The notes: generated by a model from the letters alone, not told the origin. Counted from the stretch's first letter, positions 49,826 to 58,320 are shown. The stretch is DNA of 64,000 nucleotides from Desulfitobacterium dehalogenans ATCC 51507 (GCF_000243155.2 NC_018017.1:434001-498000), one strand, 5' to 3'. A program made the numbers and translations.

Positions 49826-49922
49826 GGGGACGAATGGATTCCGGTGGATTCTGCGGACTTCAAATCCGTTATCGGGCGGATGATCCGGCCGAGGTAGGTT
49901 CGACTCCTACACGTTCCCGCCA
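49826..49922 (+). tRNA. selC: Selenocysteine tRNA, anticodon TCA
   Basis: The 97-nt sequence includes an encoded CCA and folds as a tRNA-Sec. The anticodon TCA (49860-49862) sits in the loop CTTCAAA on a stem GCGGA/TCCGT. A long variable arm is present (CGGGCGGAT with ATCCGGCCG, one-base loop). The T arm GTAGG-TTCGACT-CCTAC is followed by the acceptor strand CGTTCCC, the discriminator G and CCA. The eighth acceptor pair appears mismatched. The anticodon reads UGA, matching the in-frame UGA in the oxidoreductase gene 4.8 kb upstream. selA, selB and selD are not in the window. Confidence 0.95.
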
Positions 49923-49949
49923 AAAAACTATCCGAGTTTAAAAAAATAG

Positions 49950-49992
49950 GACACGAGGTTAGCAAAAAAACCGTTTGCCTCGTGTTCTTTTT
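49950..49992 (+). terminator. Terminator of selC
   Basis: ACACGAGG (49951-49958) pairs with CCTCGTGT (49978-49985) around a loop rich in A, followed by TCTTTTT. Confidence 0.85.
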
Positions 49993-50158
49993 AAATATTG
50001 GAGAATGAAAGATCCCTGCATTTATTAACGGTATATTTGTGGTAAGATACAGATAGTTGATGATTGTTCGCTAGCTGGCAGTCTGATTTCGAATAAATAA
50101 CTAAAGGCGGGTTGGAAGGATGGCGGGTCCCACTTTAGCAATGATGGAGGGGTTTTAA

Positions 50159-50218
50159 ATGACTTTAGCAGATCTTGCCCTTGCCGGTTTAGGATATATG
50201 TTGGCAAGTGCAGTATGA
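50159..50218 (+). CDS. Possible 19-residue leader ORF
   Basis: ATG 50159 opens a 19-codon frame encoding a hydrophobic peptide (MTLADLALAGLGYMLASAV). It has a strong ribosome-binding site, GGAGGGG at 50146-50152, and its stop overlaps the start of the broken MFS gene (ATGA at 50215-50218). It may have coupled translation of that transporter or been a tiny partner peptide. I know no family for it. Confidence 0.4.
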   Translation: MTLADLALAGLGYMLASAV

Positions 50219-51301
50219 ATGAGCCTGAGAAGAAATTCCATTATGGCTGGTTGATTGTTTTCGGTTGTATGATTATGGTGTTTTGCTGTGTAGGTTTGGC
50301 TATTAACGTCTTTTCGATCTTTGTCACACCTTTGGCTGAGGAGTTAGACCTGACGAAAATCCAGGTTTCCACGGTTATGTCCATGATCAGCGTCGGCAGT
50401 ATTTTAATTTTAGTGTTCAGTGGGAGAATCTATCGAGTTATAGTACCAGAATAGCTATGTTTATTTTTGGTTTGTGCATGGCTGAAGGTTTTCTTCTTTT
50501 TGCCTGGTGCAAAACATTGCTTCAGTGTTATGCGGCTGCTTTGTTGGTGGGAATTGGTTCCGGCGGCGGAGGCATGGTTCCTGCATCACTCTTAATTACC
50601 CGCTGGTTCAGTACCAAGAGAGGAATTGCCATAAGCCTCAGCGCTATGGGCTCCGGTATTGGGAGTATGATTTTTCCCCCTATAGTAGCCTATTGGATTG
50701 AGGGCTTTGGCCTGGAAAGGGCCTTTATATTTTGAGGTTAAAGGGATGACTTTCGCAGAAACTCTGCGTTCGAAAAGATATTGGAGATTGATAATTACGG
50801 TACTTTCTGTAGGAATTATGATAGGTCCTATCAATAATCATCTTCCCTCTTTTCTGATCTCTATCGGTTATGATCCTATATTTACTGCAGTGGTATTTTC
50901 ACTTTTCGGGGGTGCATTGATCGTCGGCAAGCTTTTGGCAGGGGCGATCATCGACCGCTTTGGGATCATTGCTACCAATTGGTATTTGTTTATTATGTGG
51001 GGGTTGGCCTTAGCCTCCGCCTTTTTAGTGGATGGAAGTCAGGCCAAAGCCTATTTATTAACGATCCTAATCGGTTTGGGCAACCCGATTCTTGTTAAAA
51101 TATTCTCAACCTTAACTCCTTATGATATTCCTTGGTGGTGCCATAGGTAATTCATTAGTGGGTTTTATGGCTGATGTAACAGGAACCTATCTTACGACTT
51201 ATGGTGTTTTTGCTGTGGCTAATGTGCTGTTAATTATGCTTTTGCAGATTATTTTCAAGAAGAAGCGGCTTCACACAAATTTAAAGATAAGTAACACATA
51301 A
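50215..51301 (+). pseudogene. Broken MFS transporter
   Basis: The pieces together match an OFA-type major facilitator protein, but the gene is disrupted at least three times. The first piece (50215-50454) ends after GRIYRV; a shift restores TRIAMFIFGLCMAEG. The second piece ends after GFGLERAFIF at about 50733, and the next frame begins EVKGMTFAETLRSKRYW, so most of the central loop and a helix are deleted. A last shift near 51140 is needed to read GAIGNSLVGFMADVTG to the stop at 51301. No intact product is possible. It lies directly after selC. Confidence 0.85.
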
Positions 51302-51441
51302 CTACTTATATAGTTGGGGTGGCCATTATGACTTTTGGGGAACCTTCTATTATTTTACTCCAAGATATGGCATAATATTAGGAAATTCTCATTTTCTGGT
51401 TGTGAGAGGGCAGCTTAATATTCTATATAAGGAGACCCAAT

Positions 51442-53679
51442 ATGGTACATGACTCTATTGAAATCGTTGGCGCACGAGCGAATAACCTAAAGAACATCAG
51501 CTTGAACATCCCCAAAAAGAAGATCACCATTTTTACCGGTGTATCCGGGTCAGGTAAATCATCCATTGTCTTTGAGACGATCGCCCAGGAAGCGGGCCGG
51601 CAATTGAATGAAACCTTCAGTAAATTTATTCAGGGCTTTTTACCGAAGTATGGTCATCCCGATGTGGATGCCATTGAAAACCTCTCATTAGCGATTATTG
51701 TGGATCAAAAACGGATCGGGGGTAACTCCCGCTCGACCCTGGGTACAATCACGGATATCAATCCCTTGCTCAGGCTGTTGTTTTCCCGGATCGGGCAGCC
51801 CCATATCGGGCCTTCCCAGTATTTTTCCTTTAATGACCCCAATGGCATGTGCAAGATCTGTGAGGGAATCGGCAGGACGGTTACTCTGGATCTGGAGAAA
51901 GCCTTGGACAAGGAAAAGTCCTTGAACGAGGGGGCGATTTTGCTGCCGGGCTTTACCCCTGGGACATGGCAGTGGAAAATATATGCCTCTACAGGCTTTT
52001 TTGACTGTGATAAAAAAATTAAGGATTACTCTCCGGAGGAGTACCACAAGCTGGTCTATCATCAGCCGGAGAAAATCAAATCGGCTATCGTTGACGGAAT
52101 GAACACCACTTATGCAGGTCTGGTGGAGCGTTTTATTCGGCAGCACATCAAAACCGAGTACGAAAAATCTGAGGCATCCCAGAAGAAAATCGCGCCGTTT
52201 ACGACGGAAATGCAGTGTCCTGACTGCGGGGGTAAACGCTATAACGAAAATACCTTGGCATCGAAAATCATGGGCTATTCCATTGCTGATCTGACGGCTA
52301 TGCAGGTGGATGAGCTTCTTGGTTTAATCCGAAAGATTGAAGATGCTAACGTCCAACCCATCATCAAAAATCTGACGGAGCGGTTGCATGATTTAATCCA
52401 AATCGGGCTTGATTATGTCAGCCTGGACCGGGAAACTTCCACCTTGTCCGGGGGTGAATCCCAGAGGGTTAAAATGGTCAAGCACCTGACCAGCAGCTTG
52501 ACGGATGTGATGTATATTTTTGATGAGCCGAGCATTGGCTTACACCCCAGGGATGTACACAGACTTAATGAACTGCTGATCAAATTGCGGGATAAAGGGA
52601 ATACGGTCATCGTGGTTGAGCATGACCCTGACGTGATCAGGGTGGCCGATCATATTGTTGATGTAGGACCCCATGCGGGCGTAAGCGGCGGGCGGATCAT
52701 GTTCGAGGGTGTTTACGGCGACCTGCTGAAGTCCAAGACCCTGACCGGGGAATATATGGGCAGGAGTCTGCCGATTAAGAGTAAGCCAAGGACCAGCAGC
52801 GATTTTTATGAAACGAAAAAGAGTACTTTACACAATTTGAAAAACATTAGCTTAAGAGTACCAAAAGGGATTTTCACGGTGGTGACAGGGGTGGCCGGTT
52901 CCGGCAAGTCGACCCTTGTCAATGGGGTCTTTGCTAAGGAATATCCGGAGGCCATTATCATCGACCAGTCCGCCGTCAGCGCCAATTTGCGCTCCAATCC
53001 GGCCACCTATACAGGCATTATGGATCAAATCCGTAAATTGTTTGCGGAAGAAAATAAGGTCAGCGCCGGGCTGTTCAGTTATAATTCGGAGGGGGCCTGT
53101 GAGGGGTGCAAAGGGCGGGGTTATATTGAAACCGATCTTTCCTTTATGGATTCGGTAGAAACGATCTGTGAGGAATGCGGCGGCAAACGGTTTAAGCAAG
53201 AGGTTCTGGCGTATCAGTATAATGGCCGCTCCATTGTTGACGTACTGGCGATGACCATTGCTGAAGCGGTTGATTTTTTCAGCCAGAAAGAAATCAAAAA
53301 CAAGCTGAAGCACATTGTGGATGTGGGCCTTCATTATATGACTCTGGGGCAGCCGTTGGACACCCTGTCCGGAGGAGAATGCCAGCGCTTAAAGTTGGCT
53401 AAGGAATTGAGCAAAAAAGGCAATATCTATATCATGGACGAGCCGACTACAGGCTTGCATATGTCCGATATCACGGGAATTTTGGCCATCATTGACCGGC
53501 TGGTGGAGAAGGGCAACACCGTAATTGTCATTGAACATAATCTGGATGTGATTCGTAATGCCGACTGGATTGTTGACGTAGGTGTCGAAGGCGGCAGCAA
53601 AGGCGGACAGATTCTGTTTGAAGGACCACCCGGTGAATTGAAGGAGTGTCAGGAGTCCATTACGGCAAATTATTTGTAG
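51442..53679 (+). CDS. UvrA-like ABC ATPase, short form
   Basis: The 745-residue protein has two ABC cassettes in UvrA order: Walker A GVSGSGKS, signature LSGGESQRV and Walker B IFDEPSIGLHP, then GVAGSGKS, LSGGECQRL and IMDEPTTGLH. CxxC zinc motifs (CKICEGIG, CPDCGGKRY; CEGCKGRGY, CEECGGKRF) are present. It is about 200 residues shorter than UvrA. The first zinc motif comes soon after Walker A, so the UvrB-binding domain seems absent, as in UvrA2-like proteins linked to drug or DNA-damage tolerance. It is a lone gene. Its exact role is not established. Confidence 0.9.
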   Translation: MVHDSIEIVGARANNLKNISLNIPKKKITIFTGVSGSGKSSIVFETIAQEAGRQLNETFSKFIQGFLPKYGHPDVDAIENLSLAIIVDQKRIGGNSRSTLGTITDINPLLRLLFSRIGQPHIGPSQYFSFNDPNGMCKICEGIGRTVTLDLEKALDKEKSLNEGAILLPGFTPGTWQWKIYASTGFFDCDKKIKDYSPEEYHKLVYHQPEKIKSAIVDGMNTTYAGLVERFIRQHIKTEYEKSEASQKKIAPFTTEMQCPDCGGKRYNENTLASKIMGYSIADLTAMQVDELLGLIRKIEDANVQPIIKNLTERLHDLIQIGLDYVSLDRETSTLSGGESQRVKMVKHLTSSLTDVMYIFDEPSIGLHPRDVHRLNELLIKLRDKGNTVIVVEHDPDVIRVADHIVDVGPHAGVSGGRIMFEGVYGDLLKSKTLTGEYMGRSLPIKSKPRTSSDFYETKKSTLHNLKNISLRVPKGIFTVVTGVAGSGKSTLVNGVFAKEYPEAIIIDQSAVSANLRSNPATYTGIMDQIRKLFAEENKVSAGLFSYNSEGACEGCKGRGYIETDLSFMDSVETICEECGGKRFKQEVLAYQYNGRSIVDVLAMTIAEAVDFFSQKEIKNKLKHIVDVGLHYMTLGQPLDTLSGGECQRLKLAKELSKKGNIYIMDEPTTGLHMSDITGILAIIDRLVEKGNTVIVIEHNLDVIRNADWIVDVGVEGGSKGGQILFEGPPGELKECQESITANYL

Positions 53680-53710
53680 GTTAAAGGGAGTTTTCTTAAT
53701 CAAAGGGCAT

Positions 53711-53737
53711 AGGGGCGGCCACAGGGCCGCCCCTTTT
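53711..53737 (+). terminator. Terminator between uvrA-like gene and adh
   Basis: AGGGGCGGCC pairs with GGCCGCCCCT around ACAG, followed by TTT. It lies between two convergent genes and probably serves both. Confidence 0.9.
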
Positions 53738-53748
53738 AGTGCTAAGAC

Positions 53749-54912
53749 TTATAAAGCATTTTTATAAATCTGAATAATATCATCGAGCTTAGCAAGCCGG
53801 GGATTGGTTAGACTGCAGGCATCTTTCATTGCATTGATTGCCATGGTTTGGAGATCCTCTTCTTTTACGCCAAGCTCAGAGAGTCCGCTGGGTATGCTGA
53901 TGTCTTGGGATAATGTTGTAATTGCGGACAAAGCCTTTTCTGCTGCATCTCTGGCAGGTAATTTTTCTACTTTCTCGCCCAGAGCTTTTGCGATATCTAC
54001 GAAGCGCTCAAGGTTTCCAATCAGATTGAAGCGGGATACATGAGGTAGAAGTATGGCATTACAAACACCATGAGGCAGATTATAAAAGCCGCCTAGCTGG
54101 TGGGCCATGGCGTGAACATAACCTAAACTGGCATTGTTAAACGCCATACCTGCCAGGAATTGAGCATAGGCCATTTTATCCCGGGCTTCAAAATCATTGC
54201 CATTGGCAACAGCACGACGAAGGTACTTACTGATGAGCTTAATCGCCATTAAAGCAGCTGAATCGGTAATGGGCGTAGCTGCAGTGGAAACGTACGCCTC
54301 AACAGCGTGGGTTAAGGCGTCCATACCGGTGGCGGCGGTCAGAGGGGCAGGCTTTCCGATCATTAACAATGGGTCATTGATGGACACATTGGGGGTAGCA
54401 TGCCAGTCCACAATAGCCATCTTAATATGGCGATCCGTATCGGTAATAATGCAGAACCGGGTCATCTCGCTGGCTGTTCCTGCCGTAGTGTTGATAGCAA
54501 TCATAGGTACCATTGGTTTTTCGGATTTATCGACTCCTTCAAAATCACGGATATTGCCGCCGTTTCCAGCAACCAGTCCTACACCTTTGGCACAATCATG
54601 AGCAGATCCTCCTCCCAGTGAAACAATCATATTACAGCCTTCATTTTCAAACACCGCGACACCATCATGAACATTTTTGTCGGTAGGATTGGGTTCTGCT
54701 CCAGGATAGATGACAACTTTAACACCCTCGGCTTCAATAATCTCCGCAATCTGTTTGGCCAGTCCGCTCTGATTAAGAAAAGCGTCCGTCACCAGAAGTG
54801 CAACTTTGCCCCCCAAAATCTTTGCTTGTTTCCCTGCCTCTTGGGCTGCACCCGCTCCCATAAGGTTGACAGTTGGCATGTAGTAGCCATAAACTTGATG
54901 CACTACAGACAT
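53749..54912 (-). CDS. Iron-containing alcohol dehydrogenase
   Basis: A group III (iron-dependent) alcohol dehydrogenase of 387 residues that would interconvert an alcohol and an aldehyde with NAD(P). The nucleotide site shows SLGGGSAHDCAKG, and the metal ligands lie in GMDALTHAVEAY (His), HAMAHQLGG (His) and NLPHGVCNA (His), with an Asp earlier (TDxD region). Substrate is not predictable; 1,2-propanediol, butanol and ethanol enzymes all belong here. AGGAGGATAAAC precedes the ATG on the minus strand. The gene stands alone. Confidence 0.95.
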   Translation of the reverse strand: MSVVHQVYGYYMPTVNLMGAGAAQEAGKQAKILGGKVALLVTDAFLNQSGLAKQIAEIIEAEGVKVVIYPGAEPNPTDKNVHDGVAVFENEGCNMIVSLGGGSAHDCAKGVGLVAGNGGNIRDFEGVDKSEKPMVPMIAINTTAGTASEMTRFCIITDTDRHIKMAIVDWHATPNVSINDPLLMIGKPAPLTAATGMDALTHAVEAYVSTAATPITDSAALMAIKLISKYLRRAVANGNDFEARDKMAYAQFLAGMAFNNASLGYVHAMAHQLGGFYNLPHGVCNAILLPHVSRFNLIGNLERFVDIAKALGEKVEKLPARDAAEKALSAITTLSQDISIPSGLSELGVKEEDLQTMAINAMKDACSLTNPRLAKLDDIIQIYKNAL

Positions 54913-55274
54913 TGTTTATCCTCCTCGTAAGTTTTATTTCCCTTTCGGGATGTTGTTTTATTATTACAATGCAATTCGCATGCCATTCAAGTTTAGAGAA
55001 GGAAAAGTTCATCCGATGGGCAAAATATTCGGAAATATCCGTCTATTCCGTCAGAATGCGATGATTTTTTTATTGGAATTGGTAAAGCTCCTGCACCATT
55101 TTTGTACATTGGAAACCAACCAGTGTTCTATGTTGGCACACAAGGGCTATTTAACCTGCAAGTGTTGTTCGAGTCAATTGGATATGTTATCCTAGCTATA
55201 TACATTTCTGTTTTCTGACTTGTCAAACTATTTAATCGTCGAAGATGAAGAAATATAATATAAGCGGCAACTAG

Positions 55275-55316
55275 GCAAGTCCCAAATACGAAGGCGCCTT
55301 CGTATTTGGGACTTGC
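55275..55316. repeat. 42-bp perfect palindrome, copy 1
   Basis: A perfect self-complementary sequence centred between 55295 and 55296. Its 32-bp core is identical to that of copy 2 (58654-58695). The outer five bases differ (GCAAG/CTTGC here) but pair in both copies. It lies in the 486-bp gap 54913-55398 before the DUF3102 gene, which otherwise shows only the adh upstream region and no gene I can support. Confidence 0.9.
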
Positions 55317-55353
55317 TGTGTTAAGAAAGGTTTGCACCTTCGGGGGCATAATT

Positions 55354-55402
55354 CCATATGCTGAGTGTAAAAACAACCAAGGAAAGGATTTGCAGCATAT
55401 GG
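55354..55402. promoter_or_regulatory. Inverted repeat spanning DUF3102 start
   Basis: CCATATGCTG (55354-55363) and CAGCATATGG (55393-55402) are perfect complements, and the second covers the ATG at 55399. In mRNA this could hide the start codon; in DNA it could be an operator. Confidence 0.4.
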
Positions 55403-56253
55403 GTGATTTGACCACAGGGCGGACGCCGCACTTAATCGCGGCTGAAATTAACACGATTAGGCACCAGACCGAGAAAATCCTTCTGGCCGGTGCCATTGAG
55501 GTCGGCCGCCGCCTGAGGGAGGCCAAGGAGCTGCTTCCCCATGGGGAGTGGCTGAAGTGGCTGGAGGAGTCCGTAAATTACACGGATAGAACGGCCCAGA
55601 AATTGATGCGCGTCTTTGATGCCTATGGGAGTCAGCCGTCGGTCTCTGCCGGCACGGCCCCACTGAATGCTCCCGGCCCCGAGGCCCAGGCATTGCCTAA
55701 TCTGAGCTATACCCAGGCTTTTATCCTTCTGGGTGTCCCGGAAGAGGAGCGGACTCAATTTATAGCGGAGTTGGATCTGGAGAGTATGTCCACCCGCCAG
55801 CTGGAAAAGGCGGTTCAGGAGCGGCGTCAGGCTGTCGAAGATCGGGATCGGGCTTTGGAGGAAAGAACGGAACTTCAGGAAACTGTGGAGGATCAGGGAA
55901 ATCAAATCGATCGGCTGACCAAGGAGCTGGATAGCCTGAAGATAAAGAACGGGGAGTTAAGCAAGTCTCAGGCAGAGGTCACGGCTAAAGTCGGGAGGCT
56001 GAGCGTGGAGTTGAAATCCCAAAAAGAGAGTACATCCGCCAAGGCCATCACAAGAATGAGCAACAATCTTAACGCTGCCTATCACAGGGCTAAAGCCAAT
56101 CAAATCGCCTTTTTATATGAGAGCATGGTACGGAATTATCGAGAGCTGCTGTATGAGATGAAAGAGTTCGCAGCCAAGGAGCCGGAGACCTATGAAGTGT
56201 ATAGAAATAAGATCATGGATTTTTTAGCGAAGGGAGTGAAGGAGAGAATATAA
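55399..56253 (+). CDS. DUF3102 coiled-coil protein
   Basis: The 284-residue protein has an N-terminal DUF3102-type domain (AAEINTIRHQTEKILLAGAIEVGRRL-type helices with LLPHGEWLKWLEESVNYT). A Glu/Gln-rich coiled coil (about 135-220) and a helical C-terminus follow. DUF3102 proteins are common on plasmids, phages and integrative elements and often sit with DNA-handling genes, but their function is not known. The frame opens at 55306; ATG 55399 is chosen by domain start and AAAGGA upstream. No other element gene is adjacent, and a terminator follows. Confidence 0.8.
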   Translation: MGDLTTGRTPHLIAAEINTIRHQTEKILLAGAIEVGRRLREAKELLPHGEWLKWLEESVNYTDRTAQKLMRVFDAYGSQPSVSAGTAPLNAPGPEAQALPNLSYTQAFILLGVPEEERTQFIAELDLESMSTRQLEKAVQERRQAVEDRDRALEERTELQETVEDQGNQIDRLTKELDSLKIKNGELSKSQAEVTAKVGRLSVELKSQKESTSAKAITRMSNNLNAAYHRAKANQIAFLYESMVRNYRELLYEMKEFAAKEPETYEVYRNKIMDFLAKGVKERI

Positions 56254-56303
56254 ACGGGGATCTGTCAGCCATGGTGTGGCAAGGATATTTTTCAATAGAA
56301 AAA

Positions 56304-56332
56304 CGGCGGTTTTGAACAGTTCAAAACCGCCG
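56304..56332 (+). terminator. Terminator after DUF3102 gene
   Basis: Arms of 14 bp (CGGCGGTTTTGAAC with GTTCAAAACCGCCG) flank a single central A. There is little T after it on the + strand, but on the minus strand it is followed by TTTTTC. It may therefore mainly stop transcription from the opposite side. Confidence 0.7.
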
Positions 56333-56408
56333 CATGGCGTTATTGCTTATAAAAAGGCATTATAATTTTGCTGCCATAACGGTTTTTGTTGTGGCGATTG
56401 CACTTAAT

Positions 56409-56699
56409 TTAAGCGACAGTATAAATTTTTACATCAGGGTCTGTACTCCACAGGGGTTTAAGACCAACAAAAACATCATTTTTGAACATATCACTACTCA
56501 AGTATGCTTGGGCATTTTCTACGCTGTCAAAGCCGTGCAAAACCTGCACATCTTCCTTACGGATAAGCAAATCTTTGGTAAGTGCGCCTTTAACTTGGCG
56601 CAAGAAAGGCTGTCGGTAGTCAGCATAGACTTTTCCAGCCGCAGGGCGATTGGTTTCGTTAATCACCATAGTGATTTCAAGATATGCTTTTACACTCAT
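56409..56699 (-). CDS. Small monooxygenase-like (dimeric alpha-beta barrel) protein
   Basis: The 96-residue product starts MSVKAYLEITMVINETNRPA and has the size and strand-helix pattern of ABM/YgiN-type proteins, which include quinol monooxygenases and stress proteins. I see no catalytic residues that decide a function. ATG 56699 follows GGAGGAATGGAAT; a longer start at 56714 is less likely. The HxlR gene lies just upstream on the same strand, a pairing often seen for HxlR regulators and small redox enzymes. Confidence 0.65.
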   Translation of the reverse strand: MSVKAYLEITMVINETNRPAAGKVYADYRQPFLRQVKGALTKDLLIRKEDVQVLHGFDSVENAQAYLSSDMFKNDVFVGLKPLWSTDPDVKIYTVA

Positions 56700-56811
56700 A
56701 TTCCATTCCTCCATTGGCGTTAATTTTTATGGGTTTGACCATGACTGGAGTATAACAAACCCACTATGAACGCTCAATATATTAGGAATTTTATGAGTGA
56801 CTAATAAACTT

Positions 56812-56824
56812 AATAGTAACTATT
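56812..56824. promoter_or_regulatory. HxlR operator candidate 1
   Basis: AATAGTAACTATT has 6-bp arms around one base. It overlaps the hxlR stop and lies 113 bp upstream of the monooxygenase-like gene. The same core, ATAGTAACTAT, occurs before hxlR itself. Confidence 0.45.
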
Positions 56825-57203
56825 TTTTAAGCTGGTCGCAAGTTTTACAGGGGGGAAGTTTTTTCTCCAATTCATCTTTGGTCTGCTGTCGTGACCATTG
56901 GCAGATGTTTTGAAGAATCGGTAACACTGAGTGCCCCTTGTCTGTCAGTGCATACTCTACTTTGGGAGGAATTTCGTTATATTGTGTTCGTTCAATTAAT
57001 TCATCGGCAATAAGCTCTTTAAGCATAGCGGCAAGGACCGCATCAGTAATATTGCCGAGCTCCTTTCTGATGGCATTATAACGAATCACTGTGTTTGTAG
57101 AGAGTACACATAAAATTCTCGCTTTCCATTTTCCTCCGAAAACATTAAGTCCATATTCGATAGGGCACATGATTTCTTTTTCGATTTTAGGCTCGTATTT
57201 CAT
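56820..57203 (-). CDS. HxlR-family transcriptional regulator
   Basis: The 127-residue winged-helix protein has the family signature CPIEYGLNVFGGKWKARIL, in which the first Cys can act as a redox or aldehyde sensor in HypR/YodB-type members. It ends LPPCKTCDQLKK, adding a CxxC near its C-terminus. The start MKYEPKIEKEIM at 57203 follows GGAGGACAATT; an in-frame codon at 57224 is possible. Palindromes with the core ATAGTAACTAT flank the gene, suggesting autoregulation and control of the downstream monooxygenase-like gene. Confidence 0.9.
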   Translation of the reverse strand: MKYEPKIEKEIMCPIEYGLNVFGGKWKARILCVLSTNTVIRYNAIRKELGNITDAVLAAMLKELIADELIERTQYNEIPPKVEYALTDKGHSVLPILQNICQWSRQQTKDELEKKLPPCKTCDQLKK

Positions 57204-57217
57204 AATTGTCCTCCTAC

Positions 57218-57251
57218 CTATCATTTACATAGTAACTATAATAAATGATAG
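57218..57251. promoter_or_regulatory. Nested palindrome before hxlR
   Basis: CTATCATTTA (57218-57227) and TAAATGATAG (57242-57251) form outer arms. ATAGTAACTAT (57229-57239) lies inside with almost the same centre. It begins 15 bp upstream of the hxlR start and is a likely operator. Confidence 0.55.
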
Positions 57252-57331
57252 TTAAACCATGTCAAGCTGAAATTGTGGGAGGTGTTTTTTTGCGAAAATG
57301 GAAGATGAGGTTTAAAAAGTAAAGCTTACTA

Positions 57332-57709
57332 TTACGTCTTTTTGGCCAGAACCTTGTCTAATAGTGTATCAATACACTCCCGGGTAATAGGCTTGCCTAC
57401 TACTTGTTGGACCTGCATGAATTGATCGTGAACATCAGCCGTTACAAATACGATGCTACATGCTGACATGGAATCGGATTGCCGTATTCGTTGGGTGGTT
57501 TCGAGGCCGGTCAGCTTTTTCATGCTATTATCAAGAAAAAGAAGGTCAAGAATCATACCAGGCTTATGAAGTTCTTCGAGAAGCTCTTCGCCGCTGCCAA
57601 ATTGGTAAATATCAAATAGAACTCTCTTTTCTTCTTCATATAAATGGATGAATTCCTCCAATAGCTGGCGACACAAGGGCCTGTCATCGCAAATACCGAT
57701 AGTAAGCAA
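57332..57709 (-). CDS. Stand-alone response-regulator receiver
   Basis: The 125-residue protein is a receiver domain without an output domain. The acidic pocket is ICDD, the phospho-acceptor is Asp60 in LLFLDNSMKKLTG, and Lys106 lies in VGKPI. The sequence is closest to receivers of LytTR-type regulators, so it may be a truncated member. It starts with TTG at 57709, preceded by GGAGGAGACGAGTA on the minus strand. No kinase is adjacent on this strand. Confidence 0.8.
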   Translation of the reverse strand: MLTIGICDDRPLCRQLLEEFIHLYEEEKRVLFDIYQFGSGEELLEELHKPGMILDLLFLDNSMKKLTGLETTQRIRQSDSMSACSIVFVTADVHDQFMQVQQVVGKPITRECIDTLLDKVLAKKT

Positions 57710-57860
57710 TACTCGTCTCCTCCAAAGCCTTTTAGATACAACTAAAAAGGTATTTAAACCATTATATATCTATAAGGATACAAGTACAAGTGTATAAATA
57801 CCCTTACATTTTGTTAAGAATATTATCCATAATTGATAAGGTTAAACAGGGTGATAAGAT

Positions 57861-58190
57861 TTGGAGATTAATTATAAAGAATTAGGCAAACGGATTGCGA
57901 AAAGGCGCAAGGTGTTGAACCTAACCCAGGATGATGTTGCAGAAGCTACGGGACTTAGTAACAACCACATTTCCAATATAGAAAACAACCATTCTATTCC
58001 CAGCATCGAAACATTGATGAAAATATGCCAGGCCCTGGATATCACTCCGGATTACTTTTTGCTAGGTATCGTCAGACACGAGAATGACAGCCTGCTTGCT
58101 CAAATCAATCAAAAGATTAAGCTTTGCGATGAGAAAAAACTTAAACTGGTTGACCATTTTATAACGTGGGTAGTTGATGAAAAACTATAG
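57861..58190 (+). CDS. XRE-family regulator
   Basis: The 109-residue protein has an N-terminal helix-turn-helix of the Cro/CI type (about residues 7-62: LGKRIAKRRKVLNLTQDDVA, then ATGLSNNHISNIENN) and a short C-terminal helix that may mediate dimers. It starts with TTG 57861. It is divergent from the receiver gene at 57709, with 151 bp between. A hairpin-like AGTGCAGACGCACTTTTTTT (58199-58218) follows the stop and should act as terminator. Confidence 0.85.
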   Translation: MEINYKELGKRIAKRRKVLNLTQDDVAEATGLSNNHISNIENNHSIPSIETLMKICQALDITPDYFLLGIVRHENDSLLAQINQKIKLCDEKKLKLVDHFITWVVDEKL

Positions 58191-58320
58191 TTTTGAAAAA
58201 GTGCAGACGCACTTTTTTTATTTGTTAAGCTTTAGCCTGTTTGTATGCGAAGTGGGCAAATGTCATCATAAATGCCGATAATAATTACAATCACATAGGG
58301 GACTTTTGTTGTATGATTTT

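Noticed and set aside
50733-50735. Second possible selenocysteine UGA in the MFS gene
   Set aside because: The downstream homology is in another frame and a segment is missing, so this is decay and not recoding.
54950-55195. 81-codon frame upstream of the DUF3102 gene
   Set aside because: No ribosome-binding site, no recognisable domain and low-complexity codon use; probably non-coding.
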